Assembly: GCA_017517865.1 (NCBI GenBank) | Contig: JAFWYB010000029.1 | Span: forward strand, 48,371 to 112,370 | Direction of reading: 5' to 3' | DNA from: Clostridia bacterium | GTDB lineage: Bacteria > Bacillota > Clostridia > Oscillospirales > Acutalibacteraceae | Length of the DNA: 64,000 bases | In this document: one piece after another, positions 26,074-35,618 of the stretch | Position numbering within the stretch: the stretch's first letter is position 1 | Layout: each line of letters begins with the position of its first letter | Position numbers and translations under genes: made by a program | Notes under the pieces: generated by a model | The model's database searches: none | What the model was told of the DNA's origin: nothing | Seen by the model: the letters and a program-made list of their open reading frames with translations, nothing else

Positions 26074-27282
26074 ATGAAAATAGGTATAATCGGAGGCGGT
26101 GCAGCCGGGCTTGCCTGCGCGATAGAAGCAGCAAGAAGGGCTAAGAAGCTTAATAAAAATGTTTCCGTACGTATTCTTGAGTCGAAGGATAGGGTAGGCA
26201 AAAAGCTTCTCGCTACAGGAAACGGCAGATGTAATATGCTCAACGCTGACAGAAGTCCTTTGTATTTTTCAAATAACGGCTTTCATAGATTTGCAATCAA
26301 AAAGTTTGATTATGAAAGTAATCTCGAGTTCTTTGCCTCTATGGGTCTTTATACCAGGTGTGATGAAGAGGGCAGGGTTTACCCGTTAAGCAACCAGGCT
26401 TCGTCTGTGCTTGACTGCCTTCGAAATGAGTGTTGTTATCTCGGTATTCAGATATCTACAGATTTTACTGTTGAAGATATAAAGAAAACCTCTGACGGCT
26501 TTATCGTGAACGGTAATGAGTACTTTGATAAAATCGTGCTTGCATGTGGCGGTAAGGCTTTGGTTAAAGGCTTTAACGGATATGATATTTTAAACCGATT
26601 GGGGCATAAAACTACAAAAATTTATCCGTCGCTTTCAAAGCTTAACACTGTTGATACATCTGATGTTAAACAGCTTCAGGGAATCAGACACAAGGCAGAT
26701 CTTACTTTGAAATCCTGCGGCAGACTAATTGCCGAAGAAAAGGGTGAAATTCTATTCGCTAAGTACGGTATATCCGGTATTGCCGTTATGCAGCTTTCAG
26801 CCTATGTTACGAGAGTTCCTGGTGCCGAATTCACCGTTGAGGCAGATTTTATACCCGATATGAGCTGTAAATCAGCCGCAGAATGTATATATAAAATCAT
26901 AAATCACAACCCTGAGCTTAAATGTGAAAGTCTTCTTGAAGGCTTTATGCCAAAAAAACTCGGTGAGGTAATAGTAAAATCGGTTGGTCTGAGCATATCG
27001 GAAAAATGTTCGCTTCTCAGCTCTGATGATATTAAGCAAATTGTTGAAAAGGCAAAGCATTATTGCTTCAGAATAGATTCCGTACGCGGCTTTGATGATG
27101 CTCAGGTTACAGCCGGTGGTGCCGATACTGAATATTTTAACCCACAGACAATGGAATCAAAGCTTCTGCCGGGCTTGTTTTGTATTGGTGAGCTTCTTGA
27201 TGTTGACGGACTTTGCGGCGGATATAACCTTATGTGGGCTTGGTCCAGCGGAAGACTGTGTGGAGAAAGCTTGGTTAAATAA
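26074..27282 (+). CDS. BaiN/HI0933-like NAD(P)/FAD-dependent oxidoreductase
   Basis: 402 residues. N-terminal dinucleotide motif IGGGAAGLACAIEAARRA, the family mark GKKLLATGNGRCNMLN, and the closing FAD contact GLFCIGELLDVDGLCGGYN. HI0933-like flavoproteins are widespread; reactions are unknown for most, and BaiN in bile-acid clostridia is one characterised case. ATG 26074 follows GGCGGTGAG; an ATG 21 bases earlier has no ribosome site. Followed by a second flavoprotein after 19 bases. Confidence 0.9.
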   Translation: MKIGIIGGGAAGLACAIEAARRAKKLNKNVSVRILESKDRVGKKLLATGNGRCNMLNADRSPLYFSNNGFHRFAIKKFDYESNLEFFASMGLYTRCDEEGRVYPLSNQASSVLDCLRNECCYLGIQISTDFTVEDIKKTSDGFIVNGNEYFDKIVLACGGKALVKGFNGYDILNRLGHKTTKIYPSLSKLNTVDTSDVKQLQGIRHKADLTLKSCGRLIAEEKGEILFAKYGISGIAVMQLSAYVTRVPGAEFTVEADFIPDMSCKSAAECIYKIINHNPELKCESLLEGFMPKKLGEVIVKSVGLSISEKCSLLSSDDIKQIVEKAKHYCFRIDSVRGFDDAQVTAGGADTEYFNPQTMESKLLPGLFCIGELLDVDGLCGGYNLMWAWSSGRLCGESLVK

Positions 27283-27301
27283 TACCTGAAAGGTTTAAGA
27301 T

Positions 27302-28897
27302 ATGATAAGAATAAGTGAAATCAAGCAAAGCCTTGATTCTGACAGGGAGGATTTGTTTGAATCCTGCAGAAAGGCTTTGAAAATAAAAAAAGAGCAGATC
27401 AGAACCCTTACTATAATACGTCAGAGTGTTGACAGCAGAAAAAAAGATAATGTTTTCTTTTCTTATACTGTTGATGTTGAAATTGAGTGTGACGAGGAAA
27501 AGCTTATTAAAAGATTAAACTCTAAAAAGCTTCAGATTGTTGAGCCCTACAGCTACAGCCAACCTGAAAATAAGAGAAAATCCTCATACAGACCAGTGGT
27601 TGTCGGCTTTGGCCCTGCCGGCATATTTGCGGCTCTTATTCTTGCAAGGGCGGGATTGAAGCCTCTTGTTATTGAGCGCGGAAGAGACGTTGAAAGGCGC
27701 ACTGCTGATGTAAACAGATTTTTTACCCACAGAATACTTGATGAAACCTCAAATGTGCAGTTCGGCGAGGGTGGTGCCGGTACATTTTCTGACGGTAAGC
27801 TTACTACCGGAATCAAAAGCCCGCTTTGCAGGCAGGTTTTTATTGAGTTTCACAGTCACGGTGCACCTGAGGAAATACTTTATTCAGGTAAACCTCATAT
27901 CGGTACCGATAAACTTGCTGGCGTAGTAAAAAATATGCGCGAGGAGATTATTGAGCTTGGCGGCGAGGTTCTTTTTGAAGCAAAGCTTACCGATCTGATT
28001 GTATATAACGGATATATTCAGGGTATGACCTATGAGCTTGGCGGAAAGAGCTACGATTTTGAAACAGATACGGTTATTATTGCTATCGGTCATTCGGCAA
28101 GAGACACCGTTAAGATGCTGTACGGTAAGGGTATACAGATGATTCAGAAGCCGTTTTCTGTCGGTGCGCGAATTGAACACCCGAGGGAGCTTATAGATAA
28201 GGCTCAGTACGGTGCCTTTGCAGGACATAAGGCTCTCGGTGCCGCAGACTATAAGCTTGCATGCCACGGAGTGCACGAAAGGGGTGCGTATACTTTTTGT
28301 ATGTGTCCCGGCGGTACTGTTGTTGCGGCAACGAGTGAGAACGGCGGAGTTGTTGTAAACGGTATGAGTGAGTGGGCCCGCGACGGCAGGAATTCTAACT
28401 CGGCGTTGCTTGTCAATGTTTACCCCGAGGATTTCCCGAGTGAACACGTGCTTTCGGGCTTTGAGCTTCAGAGACAGATGGAGCAGAAAGCCTTTATTCT
28501 CGGCGGCGGTGATTTTTCTGCACCGTGTCAGCTTGTAGGTGATTTTCTCGATAACAGAAAATCAACAAAGCTGTCTTTTGTTGATCCGACCTGTCCTACC
28601 GGTGTTACACCGACAGATATCCGTCAGGTGTTACCGAAAAAGGTTACAGACACCATGGCAGATGCAATAGTGCAAATGGACAGAAAGCTCAAAGGTTTTG
28701 CACTTGCCGATGCAGTTCTGACCGCCCCCGAAACAAGAAGCTCATCACCCGTAAGAATTCTTCGCGACGATATATATCAGACCAATATAAGAGGTCTTTA
28801 TCCCTGCGGTGAAGGTGCGGGCTATGCGGGCGGTATCGTTTCTGCGGCTGTTGACGGTATGAAATGCGCTCACGCGGTTCTTGAAGATGAGAGATAA
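27302..28897 (+). CDS. FAD-dependent dehydrogenase, COG2509 type
   Basis: 531 residues. An N-terminal small domain (1-~90, rich in Lys/Glu) precedes the FAD Rossmann domain VVVGFGPAGIFAALILARAG. Further marks are QFGEGGAGTFSDGKLTTGIK, VIIAIGHSARDT and the C-terminal GLYPCGEGAGYAGGIVSAA. Uncharacterised family of flavin dehydrogenases, common in Clostridia and often beside HI0933-like proteins. Substrate unknown. Confidence 0.9.
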   Translation: MIRISEIKQSLDSDREDLFESCRKALKIKKEQIRTLTIIRQSVDSRKKDNVFFSYTVDVEIECDEEKLIKRLNSKKLQIVEPYSYSQPENKRKSSYRPVVVGFGPAGIFAALILARAGLKPLVIERGRDVERRTADVNRFFTHRILDETSNVQFGEGGAGTFSDGKLTTGIKSPLCRQVFIEFHSHGAPEEILYSGKPHIGTDKLAGVVKNMREEIIELGGEVLFEAKLTDLIVYNGYIQGMTYELGGKSYDFETDTVIIAIGHSARDTVKMLYGKGIQMIQKPFSVGARIEHPRELIDKAQYGAFAGHKALGAADYKLACHGVHERGAYTFCMCPGGTVVAATSENGGVVVNGMSEWARDGRNSNSALLVNVYPEDFPSEHVLSGFELQRQMEQKAFILGGGDFSAPCQLVGDFLDNRKSTKLSFVDPTCPTGVTPTDIRQVLPKKVTDTMADAIVQMDRKLKGFALADAVLTAPETRSSSPVRILRDDIYQTNIRGLYPCGEGAGYAGGIVSAAVDGMKCAHAVLEDER

Positions 28898-28932
28898 TAA
28901 TATATAAAAAATTATTTATTGCTTAGTTTTTC

Positions 28933-28961
28933 TTGAATAGAATAATTTTTTGTGATAGAAT
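28933..28961 (+). promoter_or_regulatory. Promoter of the lipase gene
   Basis: TTGAAT, 17-base spacer, TAGAAT with TGA extended -10. Confidence 0.65.
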
Positions 28962-28989
28962 TATTTATAAATTTAAATGAGGTGGAATT

Positions 28990-30189
28990 ATGACAGCAAT
29001 ACTTTATAACATCTTTTACAGATTTGTCAGCTTTCTGATCAGTTTTGCAATGCTTTTCGGCTACAGCGGTGACTGTCTAAAGGCTGACAGCAGTGAATGG
29101 AAAACTAATTATAAGTATGTTTTCGTTCACGGTCTTTCGGGCTGGGGCAGCTATGATGCCGTAAATAAGGTAATGCCGTATTGGGGCATGTTCGGCGGCG
29201 ACCTTATGGAATATCTTAATGACAAGGGTTTTGATTGTTATGCGGCTTCAGTATCTCCCACATCAAGTGCCTGGGACAGAGCATGTGAGCTCTATGCACA
29301 GCTTACGGGTACTGTTGTTGACTACGGCAAGGCTCACAGTGAAGAGTGCGGACACGAAAGATTCGGTACTGACTATACAGGCAGAGCCCTTATTGATGGT
29401 TGGAGTGAAGAAGACAAAATAAACCTTCTCGGTCATTCCTTCGGCGGAGCAACCGTAAGACTGTTCGCACATATTATGGAAAACGGCAGCGAAGAAGAAA
29501 TTCATGCCACCGATGAAAGTGAGCTTTCCGATTTCTTCAAGGGCGGAAAAGGTGATTACATTTACAGTTTGGTAACTCTTGCTGCGCCTCATAACGGCAC
29601 AACAGCCTATATGGTCGACGAAAACGATGTGCCGAAGGAAGGTAATTTTGTTTCTGATTTTGTAACTGATATTCAGACAAAGCTTACATCTATGATAAGG
29701 TTAGCAAACGGAAATCCCGAAGAAGATACCAAGGCTGCTTGGGACTACGCTTCATACGATATGTATATAGACAATGCTTTTGAGTTGAACAGGAAAATTA
29801 AGATGTATGACAATACATACTATTTTTCAATTCCTTGCAATGCAACCGTTCAGAACGAAGATGGAACATGGTCTCCCGTTGAAAAGAAAATGGAGCCCCT
29901 GTTTATCAGCTCTTCTAAAGTGATGGGTATATTTACAGGCGAAACCGAGGACGGATATGTTGTAGATGAATCCTGGCAGATGAATGACGGACTTGTCAAC
30001 ACAATATCAGCTATGGCACCCACATCTTCACCCTCAAAGGAATATGATGCTGAAAATGTATTGCCCGGCGTGTGGAATATTATGCCGACTTATGACGGTG
30101 ACCATATGTCACTTCAGGGCGGACTTACAAAGGTAAACGATGTAAAGGGTTATTATGTTGAGCTTCTTTCAATGATAAACAGCTTATAA
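28990..30189 (+). CDS. Secreted lipase (staphylococcal/Geobacillus I.5-like alpha/beta hydrolase)
   Basis: 399 residues. N-terminal signal sequence (~1-32), then YVFVHGLSGWG with the oxyanion region, and the nucleophile elbow GHSFGG with Ser150. A GHERFGTDYTG segment matches the metal-binding region typical of the staphylococcal-Geobacillus lipase family. Later come the acid NDGLVNT and the His in YDGDHMSLQGG. Expected to hydrolyse triacylglycerols or related esters outside the cell. Start ATG 28990 with GAGGTGG. Single gene with promoter and shared terminator. Confidence 0.88.
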   Translation: MTAILYNIFYRFVSFLISFAMLFGYSGDCLKADSSEWKTNYKYVFVHGLSGWGSYDAVNKVMPYWGMFGGDLMEYLNDKGFDCYAASVSPTSSAWDRACELYAQLTGTVVDYGKAHSEECGHERFGTDYTGRALIDGWSEEDKINLLGHSFGGATVRLFAHIMENGSEEEIHATDESELSDFFKGGKGDYIYSLVTLAAPHNGTTAYMVDENDVPKEGNFVSDFVTDIQTKLTSMIRLANGNPEEDTKAAWDYASYDMYIDNAFELNRKIKMYDNTYYFSIPCNATVQNEDGTWSPVEKKMEPLFISSSKVMGIFTGETEDGYVVDESWQMNDGLVNTISAMAPTSSPSKEYDAENVLPGVWNIMPTYDGDHMSLQGGLTKVNDVKGYYVELLSMINSL

Positions 30190-30194
30190 AAAAG

Positions 30195-30229
30195 GGTCTG
30201 TTACTTGTTTGTAACAGACCTGATATTTT
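30195..30229. terminator. Bidirectional terminator between lipase and ispE
   Basis: GGTCTGTTAC / GTAACAGACC, perfect 10-bp stem, T-rich downstream on the plus strand and A-rich (T on minus) on the other side. Confidence 0.9.
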
Positions 30230-30233
30230 TTAC

Positions 30234-31103
30234 TCAGATAAATTCACAGCCTTGCTTAACCGTTGTGCAAAGGAATGAGCCACAGAAATCTTTCTTTAAC
30301 TCATTAAGACAGCTTTCAGCATTTTCAATATTGTCAAATACACCGAAAATACTTGGTCCGCTTCCGCTCATGCAGGTGCAAAGACAACCGTATTTTCTCA
30401 TTATGCCCTTTATTACGGTTCTGTCAGTTACTTCAATAAACTGCTCAAAAACATTATCGACCTTTTCGCTGATTATTTTCCAGTCATTGTTTAAAACAGC
30501 CATCAGCATACCTTTATTATCAAGATGTCTTACTCTTTCGGCTGAATCAAATGCTGCATAAGCCTTACCTGTTGAAACATCCTGGTCGGGTTTAACAATA
30601 ATGATGTACTTCTCACTAAGGTCGGGGAGGTGTGACAGTACGGTGCCGGTATACTGGGCAAGCATTGTGCCGCCTAGTGCACAGAAAGGCACATCAGCAC
30701 CGACCTTTGCACCGATTCTGATAATATCTTTTTCGGAAAGCTCAGTGTTAAAAAGCTTATTCAATGCCACAATAACCGCCGCTCCGTCGGCACTGCCGCC
30801 TGCAAGACCGGCTGCATGCGGTATTCTCTTATCAATGTGGATATGAATTCCGCAGTTTTTTATATCTGTTTCTTCAAAAAAAAACGTTGCTGCTTTGTGA
30901 GCTATGTTTTTTTCATCGCAGGGAATGTCGTCTTTGTTACAGCTTATTGTGATGCTTTCCGACTCTGTCTTTTCAACGGTTACCTCGTCGTAAAGTCCGA
31001 CGGACTGCATAATCATAAACAAATCGTGATATCCGTTGTCGAGTCTTGAAAGTATATCGAGCATAAGGTTAATTTTGGCATAAGCTCTGACGGTCGTTTT
31101 CAT
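30234..31103 (-). CDS. ispE: 4-diphosphocytidyl-2-C-methyl-D-erythritol kinase
   Basis: Phosphorylates CDP-methylerythritol in the MEP isoprenoid pathway. 289 residues; GHMP-kinase fold with N-terminal RAYAKINLMLDIL, the ATP loop PHAAGLAGGSADGAAV, and C-terminal CMSGSGPSIFGVF. ATG 31103 with AAAGGAG is preferred over a longer start. It reads away from the pyr operon and stands alone. Confidence 0.96.
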   Translation of the reverse strand: MKTTVRAYAKINLMLDILSRLDNGYHDLFMIMQSVGLYDEVTVEKTESESITISCNKDDIPCDEKNIAHKAATFFFEETDIKNCGIHIHIDKRIPHAAGLAGGSADGAAVIVALNKLFNTELSEKDIIRIGAKVGADVPFCALGGTMLAQYTGTVLSHLPDLSEKYIIIVKPDQDVSTGKAYAAFDSAERVRHLDNKGMLMAVLNNDWKIISEKVDNVFEQFIEVTDRTVIKGIMRKYGCLCTCMSGSGPSIFGVFDNIENAESCLNELKKDFCGSFLCTTVKQGCEFI

Positions 31104-31205
31104 TATTAAATCTCCTTTGCACTTCATATAACTTATTATAAAATAAAACAATCGAGTTATCAATAAATTTTAACAAATATTATTTGATAATTTTACTTTT
31201 TTCCA

Positions 31206-31234
31206 TTGACAATTATTTTCCTGTATGCTAAAAT
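31206..31234 (+). promoter_or_regulatory. Promoter of the pyr operon
   Basis: TTGACA, 17-base spacer, TAAAAT with TGC extended -10. Predicted transcript start near 31241. Confidence 0.85.
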
Positions 31235-31240
31235 TACTTG

Positions 31241-31336
31241 AAATGAATACGGAAAGAAATGAACGGCAAGGCTGCCGAGGCTTTTCGTCATATATTTTGT
31301 GACGGACCTTGCTTTTTGCAGGTTCTTTTTTTATGA
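31241..31336 (+). promoter_or_regulatory. Attenuator-like leader of the pyr operon
   Basis: The leader contains a terminator hairpin ACCT(T)GC-TTTTT-GCAGGT followed by TCTTTTTTT (31307-31333). Upstream GCAAGG (31266-31271) can pair with CCTTGC, the left arm of that terminator, giving a mutually exclusive antiterminator. A further hairpin CGTCA/TGACG (31286-31304) lies between. GCCGAGGCTT near 31274 recalls the GAGGCU part of PyrR-binding loops, but the match is partial. Control by pyrimidines is inferred. Confidence 0.55.
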
Positions 31337-31352
31337 AATCAGGAGGTAAAGC

Positions 31353-32591
31353 ATGAACGGATTATTCAAAGCAAAGGCAATTTATCAGAACGGTGCTTTT
31401 TCTTCTCTTCCGTTATCAGTGCACAACGGAATTATTGTTTCTGAAAACGTTAATTCAGCAGTTGTTGATTTTTCCGAATATTATATTTTACCCGGTTTTG
31501 CAGATGTTCATGTTCATCTGCGTGAGCCGGGTTTTTCTTATAAAGAAACAATAAAAAGCGGTACGCTTGCATCTGCACACGGGGGATACACTGCTGTCTG
31601 CAGTATGCCGAATCTTAATCCTGTACCGGATAGCGCAGAGAATCTTAAAAAACAGCTTGATATTATCGAAAGGGATGCTTGCATTAACGTTTATCCCTAC
31701 GGTTCAATAACTGTCGGTCAGAAAGGCGAAGAGCTTTCCGATATGGAGGCTATGGCTGAAAATGTAATAGCCTTTTCAGATGACGGCAGGGGTGTGCAGA
31801 GTGATGAAATGATGGAAGAAGCTATGCTCAGAGCCAAGGCTCTCGGAAAAATGATTGTTGCACACTGCGAGGTTAACGAGCTGCTCAGAGGCGGTTATAT
31901 ACACGACGGTGAATATGCGAAAAAACACGGACATAAGGGTATCTGTTCCGAAAGCGAATGGGCACAGATTTCCAGAGATATAGAGCTTGCCAAAAAGACG
32001 GGATGCTCATATCATGTTTGTCATATATCTACCAAAGAAAGTGTTGATATTATAAGAAAGGCAAAGGCGGAAGGGGTAGATATAACCTGCGAAACCGGTC
32101 CGCATTACCTTGTTCTTTCAGATAAGGACCTCCTGGAGGACGGACGCTTTAAGATGAATCCTCCTCTTCGCTCTGAGGAGGACAGACTTGCTCTTATAGA
32201 GGGTATAAAGGATGGAACAATCGATATGATTGCCACTGACCACGCACCTCACAGCGCCGAAGAAAAAGGCAAGGGCCTTGCCGGAAGTGCTATGGGCATT
32301 GTCGGTATTGAAACGGCTTTTCCCGTTCTTTATACTGAGCTTGTTCTCAAGGGTGTGATTTCCATGGAAAAGCTTGTTGAACTTCTTGCAATCAATCCGA
32401 GAAAGCGTTTCGGAATTGCCGGAGGTACTGATGTAGGCGAAAGTGCTGATTTCACAGTCGTTGACCTCAGTGCTGAATATGAAATCAATCCCGATGAGTT
32501 TTACTCAATGGGCAGAGCAACTCCCTTTGCCGGAAAAAAAGTCAAAGGAAAGATAATTCACACCTTTGTCGGTGGAAAAAAGATTTTTTAA
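31353..32591 (+). CDS. pyrC: Dihydroorotase
   Basis: Closes carbamoyl-aspartate to dihydroorotate. 412 residues, class I type as in Bacillus. Metal ligands in DVHVHLREPG, later AHCE and CHIST, and IATDHAPHS. AGGAGG precedes ATG 31353. First gene of pyrC-K-DB-F-E-B-I. Confidence 0.97.
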   Translation: MNGLFKAKAIYQNGAFSSLPLSVHNGIIVSENVNSAVVDFSEYYILPGFADVHVHLREPGFSYKETIKSGTLASAHGGYTAVCSMPNLNPVPDSAENLKKQLDIIERDACINVYPYGSITVGQKGEELSDMEAMAENVIAFSDDGRGVQSDEMMEEAMLRAKALGKMIVAHCEVNELLRGGYIHDGEYAKKHGHKGICSESEWAQISRDIELAKKTGCSYHVCHISTKESVDIIRKAKAEGVDITCETGPHYLVLSDKDLLEDGRFKMNPPLRSEEDRLALIEGIKDGTIDMIATDHAPHSAEEKGKGLAGSAMGIVGIETAFPVLYTELVLKGVISMEKLVELLAINPRKRFGIAGGTDVGESADFTVVDLSAEYEINPDEFYSMGRATPFAGKKVKGKIIHTFVGGKKIF

Positions 32592-32607
32592 TGAAAGGAA
32601 TTGTAAG

Positions 32608-33339
32608 ATGACTCAGGGAATATATAAGGTAATAAAAAATGAAAAGCTTACAGAAACGGTTTACCGTATGGTTCTTGAGGGCGATACCTCAGCGCTTACT
32701 GCACCGGGGCAGTTTGTAAATCTTACAGTTGAAGGCTGTTATCTCAGAAGACCGATTTCTGTTTTTGATTGGGACGACACCACTGTGACAATTATTTACA
32801 AGGTTGTCGGTGAGGGTACAGAAAAAATGTCGGAGTGGAAAGATGGCTCGAAGGCTGATGTTCTTGTGGGTCTCGGTAACGGTTTCGATGTAGCAAAAAG
32901 CGGAGATAAACCTCTGCTTATCGGCGGCGGTGTCGGTATTCCTCCTCTTTACGGCCTTTGCAAAAGGCTTGTAGCTGAAGGTAAAAAGCCGACTGTAATT
33001 CTCGGCTTCAATAAGGCTGATGAGATTTTCTGCAAAGAGGATTTTTTGGCAGCAGGTGCCGAAACAATAATTACAACTGTTGACGGTTCTGTCGGAATAA
33101 AAGGCTTTGTTACCGATGCTATGAAGAATCTTGATTACACATATTTCTATACCTGCGGACCCATGCCAATGTTCAGGGCGATTGAAAAAACAGCTCAAGG
33201 CGGCGGCGAATACAGCTTTGAGGAAAGAATGGGCTGTGGCTTCGGTGCTTGTATGGGCTGCAGCTGTAAGACTAAATACGGAAACAAGAGAATATGTAAG
33301 GACGGTCCGGTCCTTCAGAGAGAGGAGATAATATGGTAA
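32608..33339 (+). CDS. pyrK: Dihydroorotate dehydrogenase electron-transfer subunit
   Basis: 243 residues. Ferredoxin-reductase-like: FAD contact RRPISVFDW, NAD domain PLLIGGGVGIPPLYGL, and [2Fe-2S] Cys cluster in GCGFGACMGCSCKT. Passes electrons from dihydroorotate oxidation to NAD+. ATG 32608 after GAAAGGAA; the frame extends into pyrC but without a site there. Overlaps pyrD by 7 bases. Confidence 0.95.
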   Translation: MTQGIYKVIKNEKLTETVYRMVLEGDTSALTAPGQFVNLTVEGCYLRRPISVFDWDDTTVTIIYKVVGEGTEKMSEWKDGSKADVLVGLGNGFDVAKSGDKPLLIGGGVGIPPLYGLCKRLVAEGKKPTVILGFNKADEIFCKEDFLAAGAETIITTVDGSVGIKGFVTDAMKNLDYTYFYTCGPMPMFRAIEKTAQGGGEYSFEERMGCGFGACMGCSCKTKYGNKRICKDGPVLQREEIIW

Positions 33340-34244
33340 ACACTAAAGTTGATTTATGCGGCATCGAGCTTGATAATCCTGTCATCCCTGCCAGCGGAAC
33401 CTTCGGCTTCGGCTATGAATTTGCTGAGCTTTACGATATAAACTGCCTCGGTACCTTCTCTTTCAAGGGTACGACTCTTGAGTCTCGTTTCGGTAACCCT
33501 ACACCGAGAATTGCTGAGTGCACAAGCGGTATGATAAACTCTGTCGGTCTTCAGAATCCCGGCGTTCATGGCGTAATTGAGCACGAATTACCTGAGCTTA
33601 AAAAGGTTTTCGGTAAAAAGGTTATGGCGAATGTAGGCGGCTTCACTGTTGATGAATACATAGAGTGCTGTACTTTGCTTGATAAAGTTGACCTGATAGG
33701 CTGGTTTGAAATTAATATCAGCTGTCCGAATGTACATGCCGGCGGCGTTAACTTCGGCACGGATGCTAAAAATGCCGCAGATGTAATTTCAGCAGTTAGA
33801 AAGGTAGTTTCCAAGCCGGTTATAGCTAAGCTTACCCCTAATGTTACTGATATAACCGAAATTGCCGTTGCCTGCGAGGAAGCCGGTGCGGATGCAATCA
33901 GTCTTATAAACACACTTCTCGGCATGAGAATTGACCTCAAAACAAGAAAGCCTGTAATTGCAAATAAGATGGGTGGTTTTTCCGGACCTGCAATTATGCC
34001 TGTGGCACTCAGAGCAGTTTATCAGGTTTATGATAAGGTAAAGGTACCCGTAATCGGTATGGGCGGTGTTTCAAGTGCAAAAGACGTTATTGAAATGATG
34101 CTCGCAGGTGCAACCGCAGTTGAGGTTGGTGCCGCAAATCTTGTAAATCCTTTTGCCTGCCGTGATATCATCAACGATCTTCCGGCGACAATGGAAAAAT
34201 ATAACATATCAAATCTTTCAGAAATTATCGGAGGTGCTCACTAA
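33333..34244 (+). CDS. pyrD: Dihydroorotate dehydrogenase, NAD-linked catalytic subunit (class 1B)
   Basis: 303 residues, TIM barrel with FMN. NPVIPASGTFGFG at the N-terminus, catalytic Cys in INISCPNVHAGG, and VIGMGGVSSAKDVIEMML near the phosphate site. The Cys and the adjacent pyrK fix class 1B. Stop overlaps the pyrF start as TAATG. Confidence 0.97.
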   Translation: MVNTKVDLCGIELDNPVIPASGTFGFGYEFAELYDINCLGTFSFKGTTLESRFGNPTPRIAECTSGMINSVGLQNPGVHGVIEHELPELKKVFGKKVMANVGGFTVDEYIECCTLLDKVDLIGWFEINISCPNVHAGGVNFGTDAKNAADVISAVRKVVSKPVIAKLTPNVTDITEIAVACEEAGADAISLINTLLGMRIDLKTRKPVIANKMGGFSGPAIMPVALRAVYQVYDKVKVPVIGMGGVSSAKDVIEMMLAGATAVEVGAANLVNPFACRDIINDLPATMEKYNISNLSEIIGGAH

Positions 34245-34942
34245 TGGGAAAAGACGTAATTATCGCATGTGATTTCAGCAGTAAGCAGGAGGTTATGAAT
34301 TTCCTTGATAAGTTTCAGGGTAAAAAGCCTTTTGTTAAAATCGGTATGGAGCTTTTCTATGCTGAAGGCCCTTCAATCGTAAAAGAAATCAAAGCAAGAG
34401 GCCACAAAATATTCCTTGATCTTAAGCTTCACGATATACCCAACACCGTAAAGAAGTCAATGTCCGTACTTTCAAATCTTGACGTTGACATCACAAATCT
34501 TCACGCAGGCGGAACAAAAAGAATGATGGAGGCAGCTCTTGAAGGTCTTACAAGACCTGACGGAACAAGACCTCTTCTTATCGCTGTAACACAGCTTACT
34601 TCCACAGACCAGGAAAGCATGGAAAATGACCTTCTCATAAAAGAGCCTATCGACAAGGTTGTAATGCATTACGCCAAGAACGCAGCAGATGCCGGTCTTG
34701 ACGGTGTTGTTTGCTCACCCCTTGAGGCTCAGAAGGTTCACGACACCTGCGGCAAAAAATTCTTGACAATTACACCGGGCGTTCGTTTTGCAGACGGTGA
34801 CATCGGTGACCAGAAGCGTGTTATGACTCCCGCTGAGGCTAACAGAATCGGTTCGGATTATATTGTTGTAGGCAGACCTATCACAGCTGCTGCGGACCCC
34901 GTTGCCGCTTACGAAAGATGTCTTGCCGAATTCGTAGGCTGA
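34244..34942 (+). CDS. pyrF: Orotidine 5'-phosphate decarboxylase
   Basis: 232 residues. Catalytic [11 protein letters not shown] with the Asp-Lys-Asp network, [10 protein letters not shown], and the phosphate loop [13 protein letters not shown]. Makes UMP from OMP. Translationally coupled to pyrD. Confidence 0.97.
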   Translation: MGKDVIIACDFSSKQEVMNFLDKFQGKKPFVKIGMELFYAEGPSIVKEIKARGHKIFLDLKLHDIPNTVKKSMSVLSNLDVDITNLHAGGTKRMMEAALEGLTRPDGTRPLLIAVTQLTSTDQESMENDLLIKEPIDKVVMHYAKNAADAGLDGVVCSPLEAQKVHDTCGKKFLTITPGVRFADGDIGDQKRVMTPAEANRIGSDYIVVGRPITAAADPVAAYERCLAEFVG

Positions 34943-34979
34943 TAATATTGTATTTAAAAAAAGAAAGGATAGATTAACT

Positions 34980-35618
34980 ATGAAAAAGCTTATTGCTAAA
35001 GACTTACTTTCAATCGGTGCTGTTTTCCTTCGCCCTGAGCAGCCCTTTACATGGGCCAGCGGAATTAAGAGCCCCATTTATTGTGATAACAGACTCACTC
35101 TTACTTCTCCAAGTGTAAGAAATGATGTTGAAACAGGTCTTGCAAAAACAATTCTTAAGTATTTCCCTGACTGTGAGGTTGTTATGGGCACTTCAACCGC
35201 AGGCATTGCACACGCTGCAATTGTCGGTCATATACTCGGCTTACCTATGGGTTATGTTCGTTCAGGACACAAGGATCACGGCAGAGGCAACCAGATTGAG
35301 GGCAAGCTTGAAAAGGGCCAGAAGGTTGTTGTTATCGAAGATCTTATCTCAACAGGCGGAAGCGTTATCGAGGTTGTTGAGGTGCTCCGTGAAGCCGGTG
35401 CAGAGGTTCTCGGTATTGCGTCAATTTTTACCTACGGCATGAAGAAGGGTCTTGACAGACTTGCAGCTGCTGAGGTAGTTAACTATTCACTTTCAAACCT
35501 TGATGCTGTTGCAGAGGTTGCTGCCGAAGAAGGCTATATCAAGCAGGAGGACATCGCACGTCTTCTTAAATTCAGAGATAATCCGTCCGACGAAAGCTGG
35601 ATCGGAGGCGCAAACTGA
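34980..35618 (+). CDS. pyrE: Orotate phosphoribosyltransferase
   Basis: 212 residues. PRPP-binding motif [14 protein letters not shown] and the flexible-loop [16 protein letters not shown]. Attaches ribose phosphate to orotate. RBS AAAGGA before ATG 34980; its stop overlaps pyrB by one base. Confidence 0.97.
   Translation: MKKLIAKDLLSIGAVFLRPEQPFTWASGIKSPIYCDNRLTLTSPSVRNDVETGLAKTILKYFPDCEVVMGTSTAGIAHAAIVGHILGLPMGYVRSGHKDHGRGNQIEGKLEKGQKVVVIEDLISTGGSVIEVVEVLREAGAEVLGIASIFTYGMKKGLDRLAAAEVVNYSLSNLDAVAEVAAEEGYIKQEDIARLLKFRDNPSDESWIGGAN

Noticed and set aside
31243-31302. 19-codon leader peptide of the pyr operon
   Set aside because: It would be leaderless with no ribosome site, and most of it is explained by the pairing segments. 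Kept only as a remark under the attenuator.
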